A stretch of 64,000 nt of DNA from SAR324 cluster bacterium. GTDB taxonomy: Bacteria; SAR324; NAC60-12. Below, piece after piece: positions 37,272-46,490 of this stretch. The DNA lies in the NCBI GenBank assembly GCA_015232315.1, contig JADFZZ010000019.1, positions 1-64,000 on the forward strand, in the 5' to 3' direction. Below the pieces are notes generated by a model. That model did no database searches and had not been told where the DNA came from. It saw only the letters and a list, made by a program, of their open reading frames with translations. The translations under genes and the position numbers were made by a program. How positions within the stretch are numbered: position 1 is the first letter of the stretch; each line of letters opens with the position of its first letter.

Positions 37272-38543
37272 ATGCGGAAAATGTCAGAAATTATTGGAGT
37301 GATCAGTGTTATCTTGTTTTTCATGGTTTCCAGTGGGTGGGCCATGGGACCCGAACGCAGAAAAGATCAATTCGACCAGAATTCAGGCTATCTGATAATT
37401 CCTGCTCCTTATAATTATCCCGGTATTGGTGAGGGCTTGATGCTGGTGGGGTACATGGGAAACATCATGCAAACCTCAACAGATGCCTATATCATTGGAC
37501 TCACTGGTGATGCCGAGGGGTATGTGTCATCCATGACGGAATTCTTTGTCATTCCCAAATTAGTCTATTTGTCGGCCTCACGCCTGGACATCCGTAAGTT
37601 TGGTGTCAACTTTTACAGCACTCGCGGAATGGAAAGCGAAAAAGAGGACTATAATATTTATGTGGGCAACAAGTATGTGAACAACGAATTTTTAGTCACT
37701 TTGAGCTTGTTTGACCGACGTATGGAGACCGGAATCGTTTTTCGGAACGCTACTGGAAGAGCCACTGAAATTCTGGATTCCGAAGGCATCCTGATTACCA
37801 AAATTGAAAATCCTGATGATTTCCACTCCAAAGGAAATGGTTTGCGGCTCCAACTGGACCTGACGGATGATTTCAACGATCCCCGTGCAGGCTTGCGTTA
37901 TAACATGTCATTTGACAAATCCTATGCTGAAGAAGTTGACAACCCTGAATTCATGACACTCGCCAATGGTTTGACATGGTATCTTCCGCTGATGAAGGAA
38001 AGCACGATGGTTTTCCATCTGTTTCGCTCAGATGCTTTCGTAAGCCATGAGGGGAATACCAATCTGGAACGTCTACTTGAAGAAAATGGCTATGCCTATT
38101 GTCAGTTTGTCCCCGACCAGGCGGCCTGCGAACAAGCCAAACTGGAAGAAGCTCAAAACACCATCAATGCCAATACCCATGGAACAGCACATGCTTTGGG
38201 TGGACCCGACCGGTTGCGCTCATATCCGCAAGGCCGTTATCAGGCCGCTCATACCCTGCTATACGGCACAGAATTTCGCTGGAATTATAACACCAGCACC
38301 AGCAACATGGATTTATATTTTTTCAATGACATCATGCAGGCAATGCAATTTGTTTTTTTTCTGGAACAGGGCAGTGTTTCGGAAAAACAGGAAGATTTGG
38401 GTAAAATTGTCAGAAGCACTGCCGGCACAGGGGTTCGTCTGGTTGGAGGTTCCGGCAATGTATACCGGTTAGAATATGCGACCGGTGATGAAGGCGGTGA
38501 AGTCATCATCATGTTCCAGTATCCCTGGCGAGGTGTGGACTAA
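37272..38543 (+). CDS. Omp85/surface-antigen-like outer-membrane beta-barrel protein
   Basis: The 423-residue protein has a signal peptide cleaved near GWAMG and a good AGGAGG ribosome site. The body is mostly alternating strands. The segment DRLRSYPQGRYQ near residue 315 resembles the VRGY/F...GRY motif of loop 6 in Omp85/BamA/TamA barrels. No POTRA domains are seen, so it would be a barrel-only relative, as in surface-antigen D15 and patatin-fused proteins. Substrate and partner are unknown. Confidence 0.65.
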   Translation: MRKMSEIIGVISVILFFMVSSGWAMGPERRKDQFDQNSGYLIIPAPYNYPGIGEGLMLVGYMGNIMQTSTDAYIIGLTGDAEGYVSSMTEFFVIPKLVYLSASRLDIRKFGVNFYSTRGMESEKEDYNIYVGNKYVNNEFLVTLSLFDRRMETGIVFRNATGRATEILDSEGILITKIENPDDFHSKGNGLRLQLDLTDDFNDPRAGLRYNMSFDKSYAEEVDNPEFMTLANGLTWYLPLMKESTMVFHLFRSDAFVSHEGNTNLERLLEENGYAYCQFVPDQAACEQAKLEEAQNTINANTHGTAHALGGPDRLRSYPQGRYQAAHTLLYGTEFRWNYNTSTSNMDLYFFNDIMQAMQFVFFLEQGSVSEKQEDLGKIVRSTAGTGVRLVGGSGNVYRLEYATGDEGGEVIIMFQYPWRGVD

Positions 38544-38604
38544 GGCTCACGTCTGGTGAATCACTGTCTTGATTTGCCTGGTAAGGGGAGGTTCAAGGCT
38601 GTTA

Positions 38605-38694
38605 AGGAATACCGAAAAATAACTTCCATAACTTTTCAACATACATTTCCTGCCGGGTATGCGTAGAGACGTGCTATAGCGCGTCTCTACAGAC
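38605..38694 (-). repeat. GTAGAGACG palindrome repeat, copy 1
   Basis: A 28-bp palindrome (GTAGAGACGTGCTATAGCGC followed by GTCTCTAC, at 38661-38688) lies in the convergent gap between the barrel and lipoprotein genes. The flanking bases, read on the minus strand, match about 50 further bases at the 55.8 kb copies, including GGAAGTTATTTTT. The shared unit is about 90 bp and non-coding. Confidence 0.75.
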
Positions 38695-38750
38695 CTAGGC
38701 AAGGGGAGGCTGGGAGGGTAACACTTTTACAACTTATTTTTCATCAGCCT

Positions 38751-40616
38751 TCAAGGCGCCGACGGTGCGGTGGGTTGAGTAAATTCCGTCCGGTAAGTGG
38801 CCAAATCATACAGCTTGTTGGTCACAGGAAAAGTCAAAGCTGTAGTTCCTTCACCAAAAGTAGTAGAACCCTGACTTTGATTCCAGTCACAACTGTTGGT
38901 TGGCGCATACAGGATATAAGACGTAGCCGATTCCCATACACCTGAGGTACTGTTCAGTTTAAGTTCCTGCTTCTGAACTTTGGACAATCCTGTTTTCTGA
39001 TTGTTGGGTCCTGCCCAGTTACAAACCATTCGGTCTATAACCGTTGGTCCATAATTGCTGGAGGCATCAGGATTTTTGGCAAATCCAAAATAGGCATTGC
39101 CAGTGCCATCCGCTTTGGTTTCCACATTGAATGTTCGGGTGTAGCCATCCCCACTTCCAGCTTGCCACGAAAACACCAGTTTCCCAACGCCATCCTTGTC
39201 CACATCACCAATCATGACATGATAGCCCTCTGTCCAGCCTGTAGTGGTGACCCTTGTAGCAGGTGTGGTGGTCGTAGGCCCCGTTGGTGTGGTGGTCGTT
39301 GCAGGCCCTGTTGGTGTGCCGGGTGTGATTGTGCCTGGAGGTGGTGCCACATTCGATCCGCCAGCATTGGAGGTCGATTTTGGAATTGAATAAACCTGTC
39401 CATCTTCCTGAAAGTAATCATCTGACGTTTGTTCAGCAAACGAAGACTGCACCATCCGATAATTCAGGTTGCTCTCCGTTTTGTTATACACAACGGATGT
39501 GGCCAAATCGGAACTTGTTCCAACTTTATTATCTTTCAACCCCTTGATGATGAGGGTCAGCAGGCCTTTTCCTGTTGTATTGGCTTCATTCGTCGGAACA
39601 TGCTTGAGGGTCAATTTGAAATTCTGGGGTGTGGTGTCACCTGCTTTAGGTGTGATCGAACCATTGAGCTTAGACTGATACACCTTGAATCCATCGCTAC
39701 TGTCGCTCAACCGTTCAATGGACGCACTGCTGACACTCAGATTGATATCCGCACCGACTTTATTGGACGTCAGAATTGTGGTCAAATCTACCGTCTGTCC
39801 GACTTCAGGCAAGCTTTGTCCGGCAATCTGTGCGGCACAAATCATCATGGCTTCAGCACCAAGTCCCAGATCAATTTTTACAGCAGTATTCATCACCAGT
39901 GAATTCAGTTTGGCCGCGCCACAGGCTTCCCCTGTACTGGCTTCTGTCTCAGACCATAGTCCCAGATCTCCCGTAGGAAGTTCAGAACTGGAACCTCCAT
40001 TTCCAGTCGCGGAAGTTCCAGAGGTTGCATCTGGGTGGTTTGTGTATTTCAATGCTGGTCCATAACAATCCGCAACCCTGACTCCTGCGATAATATCGCC
40101 CGGAATGGCATCATCACAGGTGCCATAGTCAGTTGCTGTCAACACACCTGCCAGATCCGCCAATTTTCCAGACATATCTTCAGGTGGTGTTTCTGAATCA
40201 CTGGATGTTGTGGTTGTCTCCTGGGGTTTGGAATCACTGCCTGTAGTCGTTGTGCCGGTTGTCGCTGGAGTTGCAGTACCAGTTGTTGCGGGCTGTGTTG
40301 TCGTACCAGTTGGTTGATTGGTTGGCGGGTTAGCGGGTTGAGTTGTTTGCCGTTCCACTCTGGCTTTTTTTGAAGTGCGTTTGGCCGTGTTGGACGCAAT
40401 TGCCACATTAATCGGCATGGCAGATTTCATTCCGGAAGATCCCTCGGTCAATGTGGTGGCAGAACTGGAACTGGAACTGGATGACGATGAAGTGGTTTTC
40501 TCTTCCTCTTCAGGTAGCAGTCCGCAACTCACCATGCTCACCAGACCAAGTGCGACCGTGGTCTGCTGAAAAAAGCGCAACCAGTTATTTTTTTTATGAT
40601 TATTTAGAGTTTCCAT
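38751..40616 (-). CDS. Large Thr/Ser-rich lipoprotein
   Basis: The 621-residue protein begins with a lipoprotein signal (GLVSMVSC, Cys 31). A long low-complexity segment of Ser, Thr, Pro and Gln follows, including a run of about 10 Ser. Two Cys-containing, beta-rich domains follow, split by a Pro/Thr-rich repeat. Nothing identifies a family. It is probably a surface or outer-membrane lipoprotein; the Thr/Pro spacers look like stalks. The composition of the DNA repeats (Thr/Pro codons) suggests slippage-prone sequence. Confidence 0.65.
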   Translation of the reverse strand: METLNNHKKNNWLRFFQQTTVALGLVSMVSCGLLPEEEEKTTSSSSSSSSSSATTLTEGSSGMKSAMPINVAIASNTAKRTSKKARVERQTTQPANPPTNQPTGTTTQPATTGTATPATTGTTTTGSDSKPQETTTTSSDSETPPEDMSGKLADLAGVLTATDYGTCDDAIPGDIIAGVRVADCYGPALKYTNHPDATSGTSATGNGGSSSELPTGDLGLWSETEASTGEACGAAKLNSLVMNTAVKIDLGLGAEAMMICAAQIAGQSLPEVGQTVDLTTILTSNKVGADINLSVSSASIERLSDSSDGFKVYQSKLNGSITPKAGDTTPQNFKLTLKHVPTNEANTTGKGLLTLIIKGLKDNKVGTSSDLATSVVYNKTESNLNYRMVQSSFAEQTSDDYFQEDGQVYSIPKSTSNAGGSNVAPPPGTITPGTPTGPATTTTPTGPTTTTPATRVTTTGWTEGYHVMIGDVDKDGVGKLVFSWQAGSGDGYTRTFNVETKADGTGNAYFGFAKNPDASSNYGPTVIDRMVCNWAGPNNQKTGLSKVQKQELKLNSTSGVWESATSYILYAPTNSCDWNQSQGSTTFGEGTTALTFPVTNKLYDLATYRTEFTQPTAPSAP

Positions 40617-41039
40617 AAGGTCTCCGTATAGATGTTAGGGGCATTGTTCAGGGTTAGTAAACATACAAAATCTATTTCATAACAATTTTCTTTTGGCAAT
40701 TAGATTTTATCGTGCACAAAACAGGATATATGGCTTGTTCCATTGGTTGATATGATATTTTGCAGACTTGAACGCAAGTAAGTACCCGACCATAAATCTT
40801 TAAACATTAATCTGGTTCCCTACCTCTGGTGGGAAACCCTCCTTAGCCCACCTCCGGTGGCGTGCCAACGAACCGTGGAAGGGCACCAGAGGTGCGTTAT
40901 GGAACGGTTCCCGACGAGACTTCAGGAACCAGCTTAATATTAAAAAACTTTTGATCGGGTACTTATTGCTTCCAGCCTGGAAAAATAAGGCCGTTTTATG
41001 AGTTTTTCCAATTGCCTGGTTGTTTGCTCATCCCTCCCC
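40617..41039. other. Non-coding gap holding a repeat element
   Basis: This 423-bp gap between the lipoprotein and second RND operon contains the terminal-inverted-repeat element described separately at 40774-40969, and AT-rich sequence either side. No other gene, promoter or terminator is evident. Confidence 0.5.
40774..40969. mobile_element. Small element with terminal inverted repeats (MITE-like)
   Basis: The left end reads TAAGTACCCGACCATAAATC (40779-40798) and the right end, reverse complemented, gives an imperfect match over about 42 bases (GGAACCAGCTTAATATTAAA...CGGGTACTTA). Between the ends lie smaller hairpins (GGTTCCC...GGGAACC-like and CCTCTGGTGG). Near 196 bp, non-coding and with inverted ends, it fits a miniature inverted-repeat element or a structured RNA. 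Confidence 0.6.
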
Positions 41040-44000
41040 TCACTCTTCTTCCTGATGGGTCTTTTTAGGAATCCATTGTTCAAACAGAGAATAGAGTACA
41101 GGAATGAAAATCAGGGTGATCAGAGTGGAACTGGTCAAACCTCCAATGATGACCCTGGCCATAGGAGCCTGGGTTTCACCGCCTTCACCCAATCCCAATG
41201 CCATGGGAACCATCCCCAGAACAGTCGTGGACGCTGTCATTAGGATGGGGCGCAAACGCCGTCGTCCGGATTCGATGATCGCCTCATGCAGAGGAATTTC
41301 GTTTCGGAGCAGATTGACGGTGTCCACCAGCAGAATGGCGTTGTTCACCACAATTCCCGCCAGCATGATGCAACCGATGTAAGACTGCACATTGAAGGTT
41401 GAGTGGGTCAAAAACAAAATCAGCACCACCCCGATAAGGGCAAGCGGTACCGAAAACATGACCAGCAGTGGATCCCGAAGTGATTCATACAGACAGGCCA
41501 TGACCATATAAATCAGAATCAGTGCGAGGATCATACCGATCATCAGTTCGCCAAACGCTTCCTGTTGTGCTTCATAATCCCCGGTGATCACAATGTTGAA
41601 ATCTTTGGGTACAGGAATTCGGGACAGTTGCTGACGGAGTTCATCCACGACAGTCCCCAGGTCCCGACCTGCAATATTGGCGGAAATGGCAATCACCCGT
41701 TGCTGACCACTGCGTTCAATCTGGACAGGAGCCGTGTCCAGTTGTGAACTCACCACATTTCTGAGCATCACAGGCTGGCCCACGGCATTGATCATGGTGA
41801 GTTGAAGCACTTCTTCCAGACTCATAAGATCCGCGTTTTTCACACTGACCAGAATATCATATTCCTTGCCACCTTCCCGAAATTTACTGCCCTGAATTCC
41901 TGACACAATGGCCTGAAGTGTTCTGGCCACACCGGATACCGTCAAATTCAGATCCGCGGCCCGGTCACGATCGACCTTGATCCGCTCCTCGGGTTGTCCG
42001 GATTCCTGACTGATTTGTACATCGGTGATACCACTCACGTTTTCAATGGTTTTTTTAATCTGCTCTGCCAGCAAATTGCCGGTTTTCAGCTCATATCCCC
42101 GTACCTGAATTTCAATGGAATCATTGTTTCCACCAGAAATCATACGGAAGACGAACAACCCCTGCCCCGGACGGGTGCGGATGGTCATTCCCGGAATATT
42201 CACCAGTTTTTTCCGCAGATCATTGGCAACGTCATCGCTGGAACGTGTCCGTTCTGTGGAAGGCTTGAGTGCGATCTGAATATTCCCGGTGTGTCCTCCG
42301 CCACCGCCCCAGTTGCTGGATCCGGCACGACTGATGATGTTGCTGGCTTCAGGCACTTCTGCCCGGACAATGGCTTCAATGTCGTTCAGCTTTGCTTCCA
42401 TGACATCCAGATGGGTTCCAACATCCATTTCCAGATTCACCCGTACTTCATTCTGATCAGCCGCCGGCATGAGTTCCACACCCACCAGCGGAATCAGCAG
42501 AAAGCTTGCCCCAAAGAGCGTCATGGTAATTCCCACCACCCACCAGCGATAACGGAGCGACCATTCCAGACTGGATTTGTAGCCAAGTTCCAGGCCGGTT
42601 AACAGACCTTCCAGTCCATGAAACACTGGCGCCAGAAACTTGCGTTCATGAAACGCGTTGGATGCTGAAAGCGCGGAATCATCCAGCAACCGTGAGGACA
42701 GCATCGGAATAAATGTCAGGGAAACCATCAGGGAACACAGCAATGCGAAGCTGATCACATAGGCCAGTTGCTGGAACATCACTCCGGACATTCCACGAAC
42801 AAAGATCAACGGCAGAAAAATCACGAGTGTTGTGAGTGTGCTGGCGATAATTGCCGGTGTCACTTCACGACTGGCGCTGATGGCCGCCTTGCGGGAAGAA
42901 ACACCTGTGCTGCGGACCCGGAAGGTGTTTTCCAGCACCACAATGGCATTGTCCACAATCATCCCCACCCCAATCGCCAAGCCACCCAGCGTCATCATGT
43001 TGAGGGTGAATCCAGCACTGTAGATCAGGCCAAAGGTCGCAATGATGGACACAGGAATGGACGTGGCAATGATCAGCGTGCTACGGAGATTCCGCAAAAA
43101 GAACAGCAGGATGCCCACCGCCAGAATTCCGCCATAAAATGCGGAACTGCTGACATTGTTGATGGAGCGTTCGATATAATCAGAAGTATCAACGAGTGGG
43201 GTCAGGGTGAGTTGGGGAATGTCCTGGTTGATCCGCTCCATTTCTTTCAACACAGCCCGGGCGACTTCCACCGTATTGGAACCGGATTGTTTCTGCACAG
43301 AAATTCGAATTCCCTTTTGACCATTGATTTTTATAATCTGGCTAACCCGTTGCCAGGAATCCTCGACCGTGGCAATTTCCTTCAACTGAATGGGGATGCC
43401 TTCCCGCATGGCAATGACCGTCTGCTCAATTTCTTTCAGCGAGTTGTATTCGCCGACGGTTCGTACCACAAAGTTGTAGTTGCCTTTTCTCAGGGTTCCT
43501 ACGGGCAGATTGATGTTTTGTGATTGCAATCCTCTCACAATCTCATCAAAGGAAAGTCCCAAAGCCTTGAGTTTATCCGCAAACACTTCCACATGGATTT
43601 CACGGGTCAAGCCACCCCAGATATCCAGACTGGCCACACCGGGCTGACGCTCAATCCGGTATCGGACCTGATCCTGCACAATGCTTTCGGTTTCAATGGG
43701 TTCGAGATGGCTGGTGACACCCATGATCAGGATTGGAAACTGTGAGAGATCAAATTTTCTCAAGGTGGGGCGGCTCACACCTTCCGGCAGACGGCTCATG
43801 ATACGATCCAGTCGATCGCGCAGGTCATTGGCGGCAGTATCCAGATTGGTGCCCCAGGTGAACGCGATTCTTACCAGACTGCTCCCCGAACTGGATCTGG
43901 AGGTGACATCTTCCACTCCGGGCACGGCACTGACAGCCTGTTCAATGGGGCGGGTTATCAGATTTTCAATTTCCTCCGGTCCCGCGTTTTCATAGCTGGT

Positions 44001-44150
44001 GATCACACTCAGGGTGGGATAAGTGATTTCAGGCATCAGATCAATCGGGATGCGTTGCAGGGAAATACCCCCGAGAATCATCACAATCATGACCAGCATC
44101 GTGATCAACACCGGACGCTGTACAGAAATTTGGGACATATTCATCGACAC
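41040..44150 (-). CDS. RND efflux transporter inner-membrane subunit (pump 2)
   Basis: This 1036-residue HAE-type RND protein is similar in length and plan to pump 1 but different in sequence. The N-terminus is ISVQRPVLITMLVMIVMI with a downstream EITYPTLSVITSYENAGPEE. Membrane helix four carries GVGMIVDNAIVVLEN, where the usual Asp-Asp pair reads Asp-Asn, as in many HAE1 proteins. The adaptor gene lies upstream on the same strand, separated by 165 bp of palindromic sequence. The substrate is unknown. Confidence 0.92.
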   Translation of the reverse strand: MSMNMSQISVQRPVLITMLVMIVMILGGISLQRIPIDLMPEITYPTLSVITSYENAGPEEIENLITRPIEQAVSAVPGVEDVTSRSSSGSSLVRIAFTWGTNLDTAANDLRDRLDRIMSRLPEGVSRPTLRKFDLSQFPILIMGVTSHLEPIETESIVQDQVRYRIERQPGVASLDIWGGLTREIHVEVFADKLKALGLSFDEIVRGLQSQNINLPVGTLRKGNYNFVVRTVGEYNSLKEIEQTVIAMREGIPIQLKEIATVEDSWQRVSQIIKINGQKGIRISVQKQSGSNTVEVARAVLKEMERINQDIPQLTLTPLVDTSDYIERSINNVSSSAFYGGILAVGILLFFLRNLRSTLIIATSIPVSIIATFGLIYSAGFTLNMMTLGGLAIGVGMIVDNAIVVLENTFRVRSTGVSSRKAAISASREVTPAIIASTLTTLVIFLPLIFVRGMSGVMFQQLAYVISFALLCSLMVSLTFIPMLSSRLLDDSALSASNAFHERKFLAPVFHGLEGLLTGLELGYKSSLEWSLRYRWWVVGITMTLFGASFLLIPLVGVELMPAADQNEVRVNLEMDVGTHLDVMEAKLNDIEAIVRAEVPEASNIISRAGSSNWGGGGGHTGNIQIALKPSTERTRSSDDVANDLRKKLVNIPGMTIRTRPGQGLFVFRMISGGNNDSIEIQVRGYELKTGNLLAEQIKKTIENVSGITDVQISQESGQPEERIKVDRDRAADLNLTVSGVARTLQAIVSGIQGSKFREGGKEYDILVSVKNADLMSLEEVLQLTMINAVGQPVMLRNVVSSQLDTAPVQIERSGQQRVIAISANIAGRDLGTVVDELRQQLSRIPVPKDFNIVITGDYEAQQEAFGELMIGMILALILIYMVMACLYESLRDPLLVMFSVPLALIGVVLILFLTHSTFNVQSYIGCIMLAGIVVNNAILLVDTVNLLRNEIPLHEAIIESGRRRLRPILMTASTTVLGMVPMALGLGEGGETQAPMARVIIGGLTSSTLITLIFIPVLYSLFEQWIPKKTHQEEE

Positions 44151-44164
44151 CTCGGTATTATTGG

Positions 44165-44317
44165 AAGGTTAAAAAAGGTCAAAGGTCAAAGGTCAAAGGG
44201 TACAGACACCCGAAAGGGTGAACCAAAAATGATAAATTGGGGAGTCCTTAAGTTGAAAACCTATTTTAGGATGCATATGAACCCTTAACCTTTTCCCTTT
44301 AACCTTTTTTAACCTTT
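44165..44317. repeat. Long inverted repeat between adaptor and RND genes
   Basis: AAGGTTAAAAAAGGTCAAAG and its continuation at 44165-44200 pairs with a near-reverse-complement copy at 44282-44317 (CCCTTAACC...CCTTT), giving stem arms of about 36 bases. The stem's right arm overlaps the adaptor stop codon. A separate tight hairpin (CACCC GAAA GGGTG, 44207-44220) lies inside. Folded in mRNA, this could change expression of the downstream RND gene relative to the adaptor. Confidence 0.7.
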
Positions 44318-45509
44318 ATTGCTGAGGGGATTCTGAGGAGGACTCAGTATTTTTTACTGGAAAGACAATTTCCGAACCATCCTGGAGTAAATGCTGTCCC
44401 AGAGTGACCACCTGCCCAGCCAGCAATGGCTGAACAATCTCTACCCATTCCCCCTGAACAATCCCTTGTGTGACAGGTGTGAACACAACTTTCATTTCCT
44501 GGGTGTTGGCCAGAAAAATGCCCTTTTGGCCATCCCGCTCCACAATGGCTTTTAAGGGGATAACAGTGGCGTTGGGATGTTCGCTGAATTGAATGGAAAC
44601 ACGCACAAACATTCCGGGCTTTAGTCCGTGATCCGCATTGGGAATTTCAATTTCAACCCGTGCTTCACGGGAAGTTTCCTGGATCATGGGCGCAATCCTT
44701 ACGACTTTCCCGTGAAACGTTTTCTGTCCCATGACATCATTGAATACGACAGCGTTTTGTCCGGGGTTTAATTTGAAATATTCCCGTTCTGTCACATGAA
44801 TCACCGCAACCAGTGATGAAATATCCAGAATGGAAACAATGGGTGAGTTGGGACTCAGCAAAGCGCCTTCATCCACAAAACGCTCTCCCACCACCCGTTC
44901 CCGCAGGGGAATCTCATCCCAGACCGCACTGATTCTGGTGTAGGACAGTCTGATATTGGCCGCTTCCAATTCCGATTGTTTTTCAGTCACCTGAGCTTGT
45001 GCCACCCGGTAATCGGCCTGTTGCTGGGCAAATTGAGATTCCGCGTTTTCCAGTTCAGTGGCAGACAGCAACTTTTTATTCTTTAACGCACGGGATCTTT
45101 CCAGTTGTCTGCGCGCCAGTTCCATTGCGTTGAGTCTTGTTTCCATATTGGCTTTGGCGACCTCCACCGCAGCTTGTGCCTGATGGCTTTGTTGCACATA
45201 TTCATCATCATCCAGTTGCGCCAGCAATTGATTGGGCTTCACACTGTCGCCAATATTCACCCACAGTTTTTTGAGATGTCCGTTGATTTTGGGGGCCACC
45301 ACAACTCTGGATCTGGCAAACAATGTCCCCGTGAACTGGCCAATATCCTGAATCAGTCGTTGCTGAACCGCTTCTGTTTCAACCGCCACGGCTAATGACC
45401 CTTTTTTTTTGCCTGAAGGTCCACCAGAACTCATGAGACGTTCATAAACCTGCCATCCAGTCAACCCTGCCAATGTCAACAGTAGCAGTGTGGTAATTAT
45501 TTTTTTCAT
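44316..45509 (-). CDS. Membrane-fusion (periplasmic adaptor) protein of RND pump 2
   Basis: The 397-residue HlyD-type adaptor has an N-terminal membrane helix (residues 5-25). A lipoyl half-motif (INGHLKKLWVNIGDSVKPNQ) follows, then a helical hairpin (about 110-180), the second lipoyl half and beta-barrel parts (REYFKLNPGQNAVVF, GLKPGMFVRVSIQF). It pairs with the downstream RND gene. Confidence 0.9.
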   Translation of the reverse strand: MKKIITTLLLLTLAGLTGWQVYERLMSSGGPSGKKKGSLAVAVETEAVQQRLIQDIGQFTGTLFARSRVVVAPKINGHLKKLWVNIGDSVKPNQLLAQLDDDEYVQQSHQAQAAVEVAKANMETRLNAMELARRQLERSRALKNKKLLSATELENAESQFAQQQADYRVAQAQVTEKQSELEAANIRLSYTRISAVWDEIPLRERVVGERFVDEGALLSPNSPIVSILDISSLVAVIHVTEREYFKLNPGQNAVVFNDVMGQKTFHGKVVRIAPMIQETSREARVEIEIPNADHGLKPGMFVRVSIQFSEHPNATVIPLKAIVERDGQKGIFLANTQEMKVVFTPVTQGIVQGEWVEIVQPLLAGQVVTLGQHLLQDGSEIVFPVKNTESSSESPQQ

Positions 45510-45693
45510 AAAAGAACTCCTGTAGGATTTTCAGGTCAAGTATTGATCATTGGTGCCAAAACTTCATCGAAGTTCCGTTTTCAGCGGGCAGACCGATCTA
45601 TCAGAACCTGAACAATTTTTCGAGCGTATGAGCGGTCAGAATACGTTCAGCCAAGGTTTCCAATTGAAAAAAGACCAGACAAAATGTTTCACA

Positions 45694-46266
45694 TCAAACG
45701 GAACCACTGCCGATTGCTTTCGCTAATACATAAAATGTGTTGTAGGGCCAGATCCAGTTTCCCAGTTTTTTGCTGGATAACGGGAAATGCCTTTGTTGCA
45801 GTACTTGAAATCCGGCTTTTTCTATTATTTCCGGCAAATTATGTTCATCCCAATACGTGACATGTGTTGGATCCATCCCCCATCCTTTTTTGTTAGGAAC
45901 AACGATTAGCAGATTTCCGCCCTGTTTCATGACTCTTTTGGTTTCTTTCAGACAGGCCTCAGGCTGATCAATGTGTTCAAACACATTGTCCAGCAGCACA
46001 CTGTCAAATTGTGCCTCTGAAAATGGAAGATTTGTGGCCGTCCCCCTGCGAACATCGAGTTTCTGGTTCCGACAGAAGTCCACAACATCCTGATTCACAT
46101 CCACACCGATAAACTGATCAGCCATTTGCAGGAATTCGCCAAGACCACAGCCTATCTCCAGTCCTCGTCCGGGTAATACCGATAAATAAACTGGGTAAAG
46201 AAGCTTTTTTCTGTAATAATAGCTCAATTGCTTGCGTTGGTTTAAATATTCAAAATAATCATCCAT
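45694..46266 (-). CDS. SAM-dependent methyltransferase, class I
   Basis: The 190-residue protein has motif I LEIGCGLGEFL near residue 37, an acidic ligand GVDVN, and a DSVLLDNVFEHI motif typical of type-11 methyltransferases. A hydrophobic LLIVVPNKK strand follows. The C-terminal part could select the substrate, which is unknown. It lies apart from other operons. A short sequence in its 3' end (45685-45700) resembles a ParB site. Confidence 0.85.
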   Translation of the reverse strand: MDDYFEYLNQRKQLSYYYRKKLLYPVYLSVLPGRGLEIGCGLGEFLQMADQFIGVDVNQDVVDFCRNQKLDVRRGTATNLPFSEAQFDSVLLDNVFEHIDQPEACLKETKRVMKQGGNLLIVVPNKKGWGMDPTHVTYWDEHNLPEIIEKAGFQVLQQRHFPLSSKKLGNWIWPYNTFYVLAKAIGSGSV

Positions 46267-46490
46267 AAGAGAGCTCCTGTTCGGATAAGACGGGTAATGT
46301 TTAAATGTTTTTAAAAAGCCTTATTGGGGATTTGGCCTGAACTATGCTAAAGAACTTCAAACAAGTTCTACCCATGTTTTAGCCGGGACTGAAGGTATTG
46401 TCTGGCATATTTTAGCTTGTCATACAAGCTCTCAATTGTTATTCAATCATTATCAAATCAAACAATTATCAATCTGTTTCAGGCAATAAA
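46267..46490. promoter_or_regulatory. Divergent promoter region of methyltransferase and MltD genes
   Basis: This 224-bp gap is AT-rich toward the MltD gene. No promoter boxes of high score or hairpins were found by eye. The MltD ATG has only a weak CAGG ribosome site. Confidence 0.3.

Noticed and set aside
42768-43523. 251-codon ORF opposite RND pump 2
   Set aside because: His/Asn/Gln-rich composition typical of antisense translation of a membrane-protein gene.
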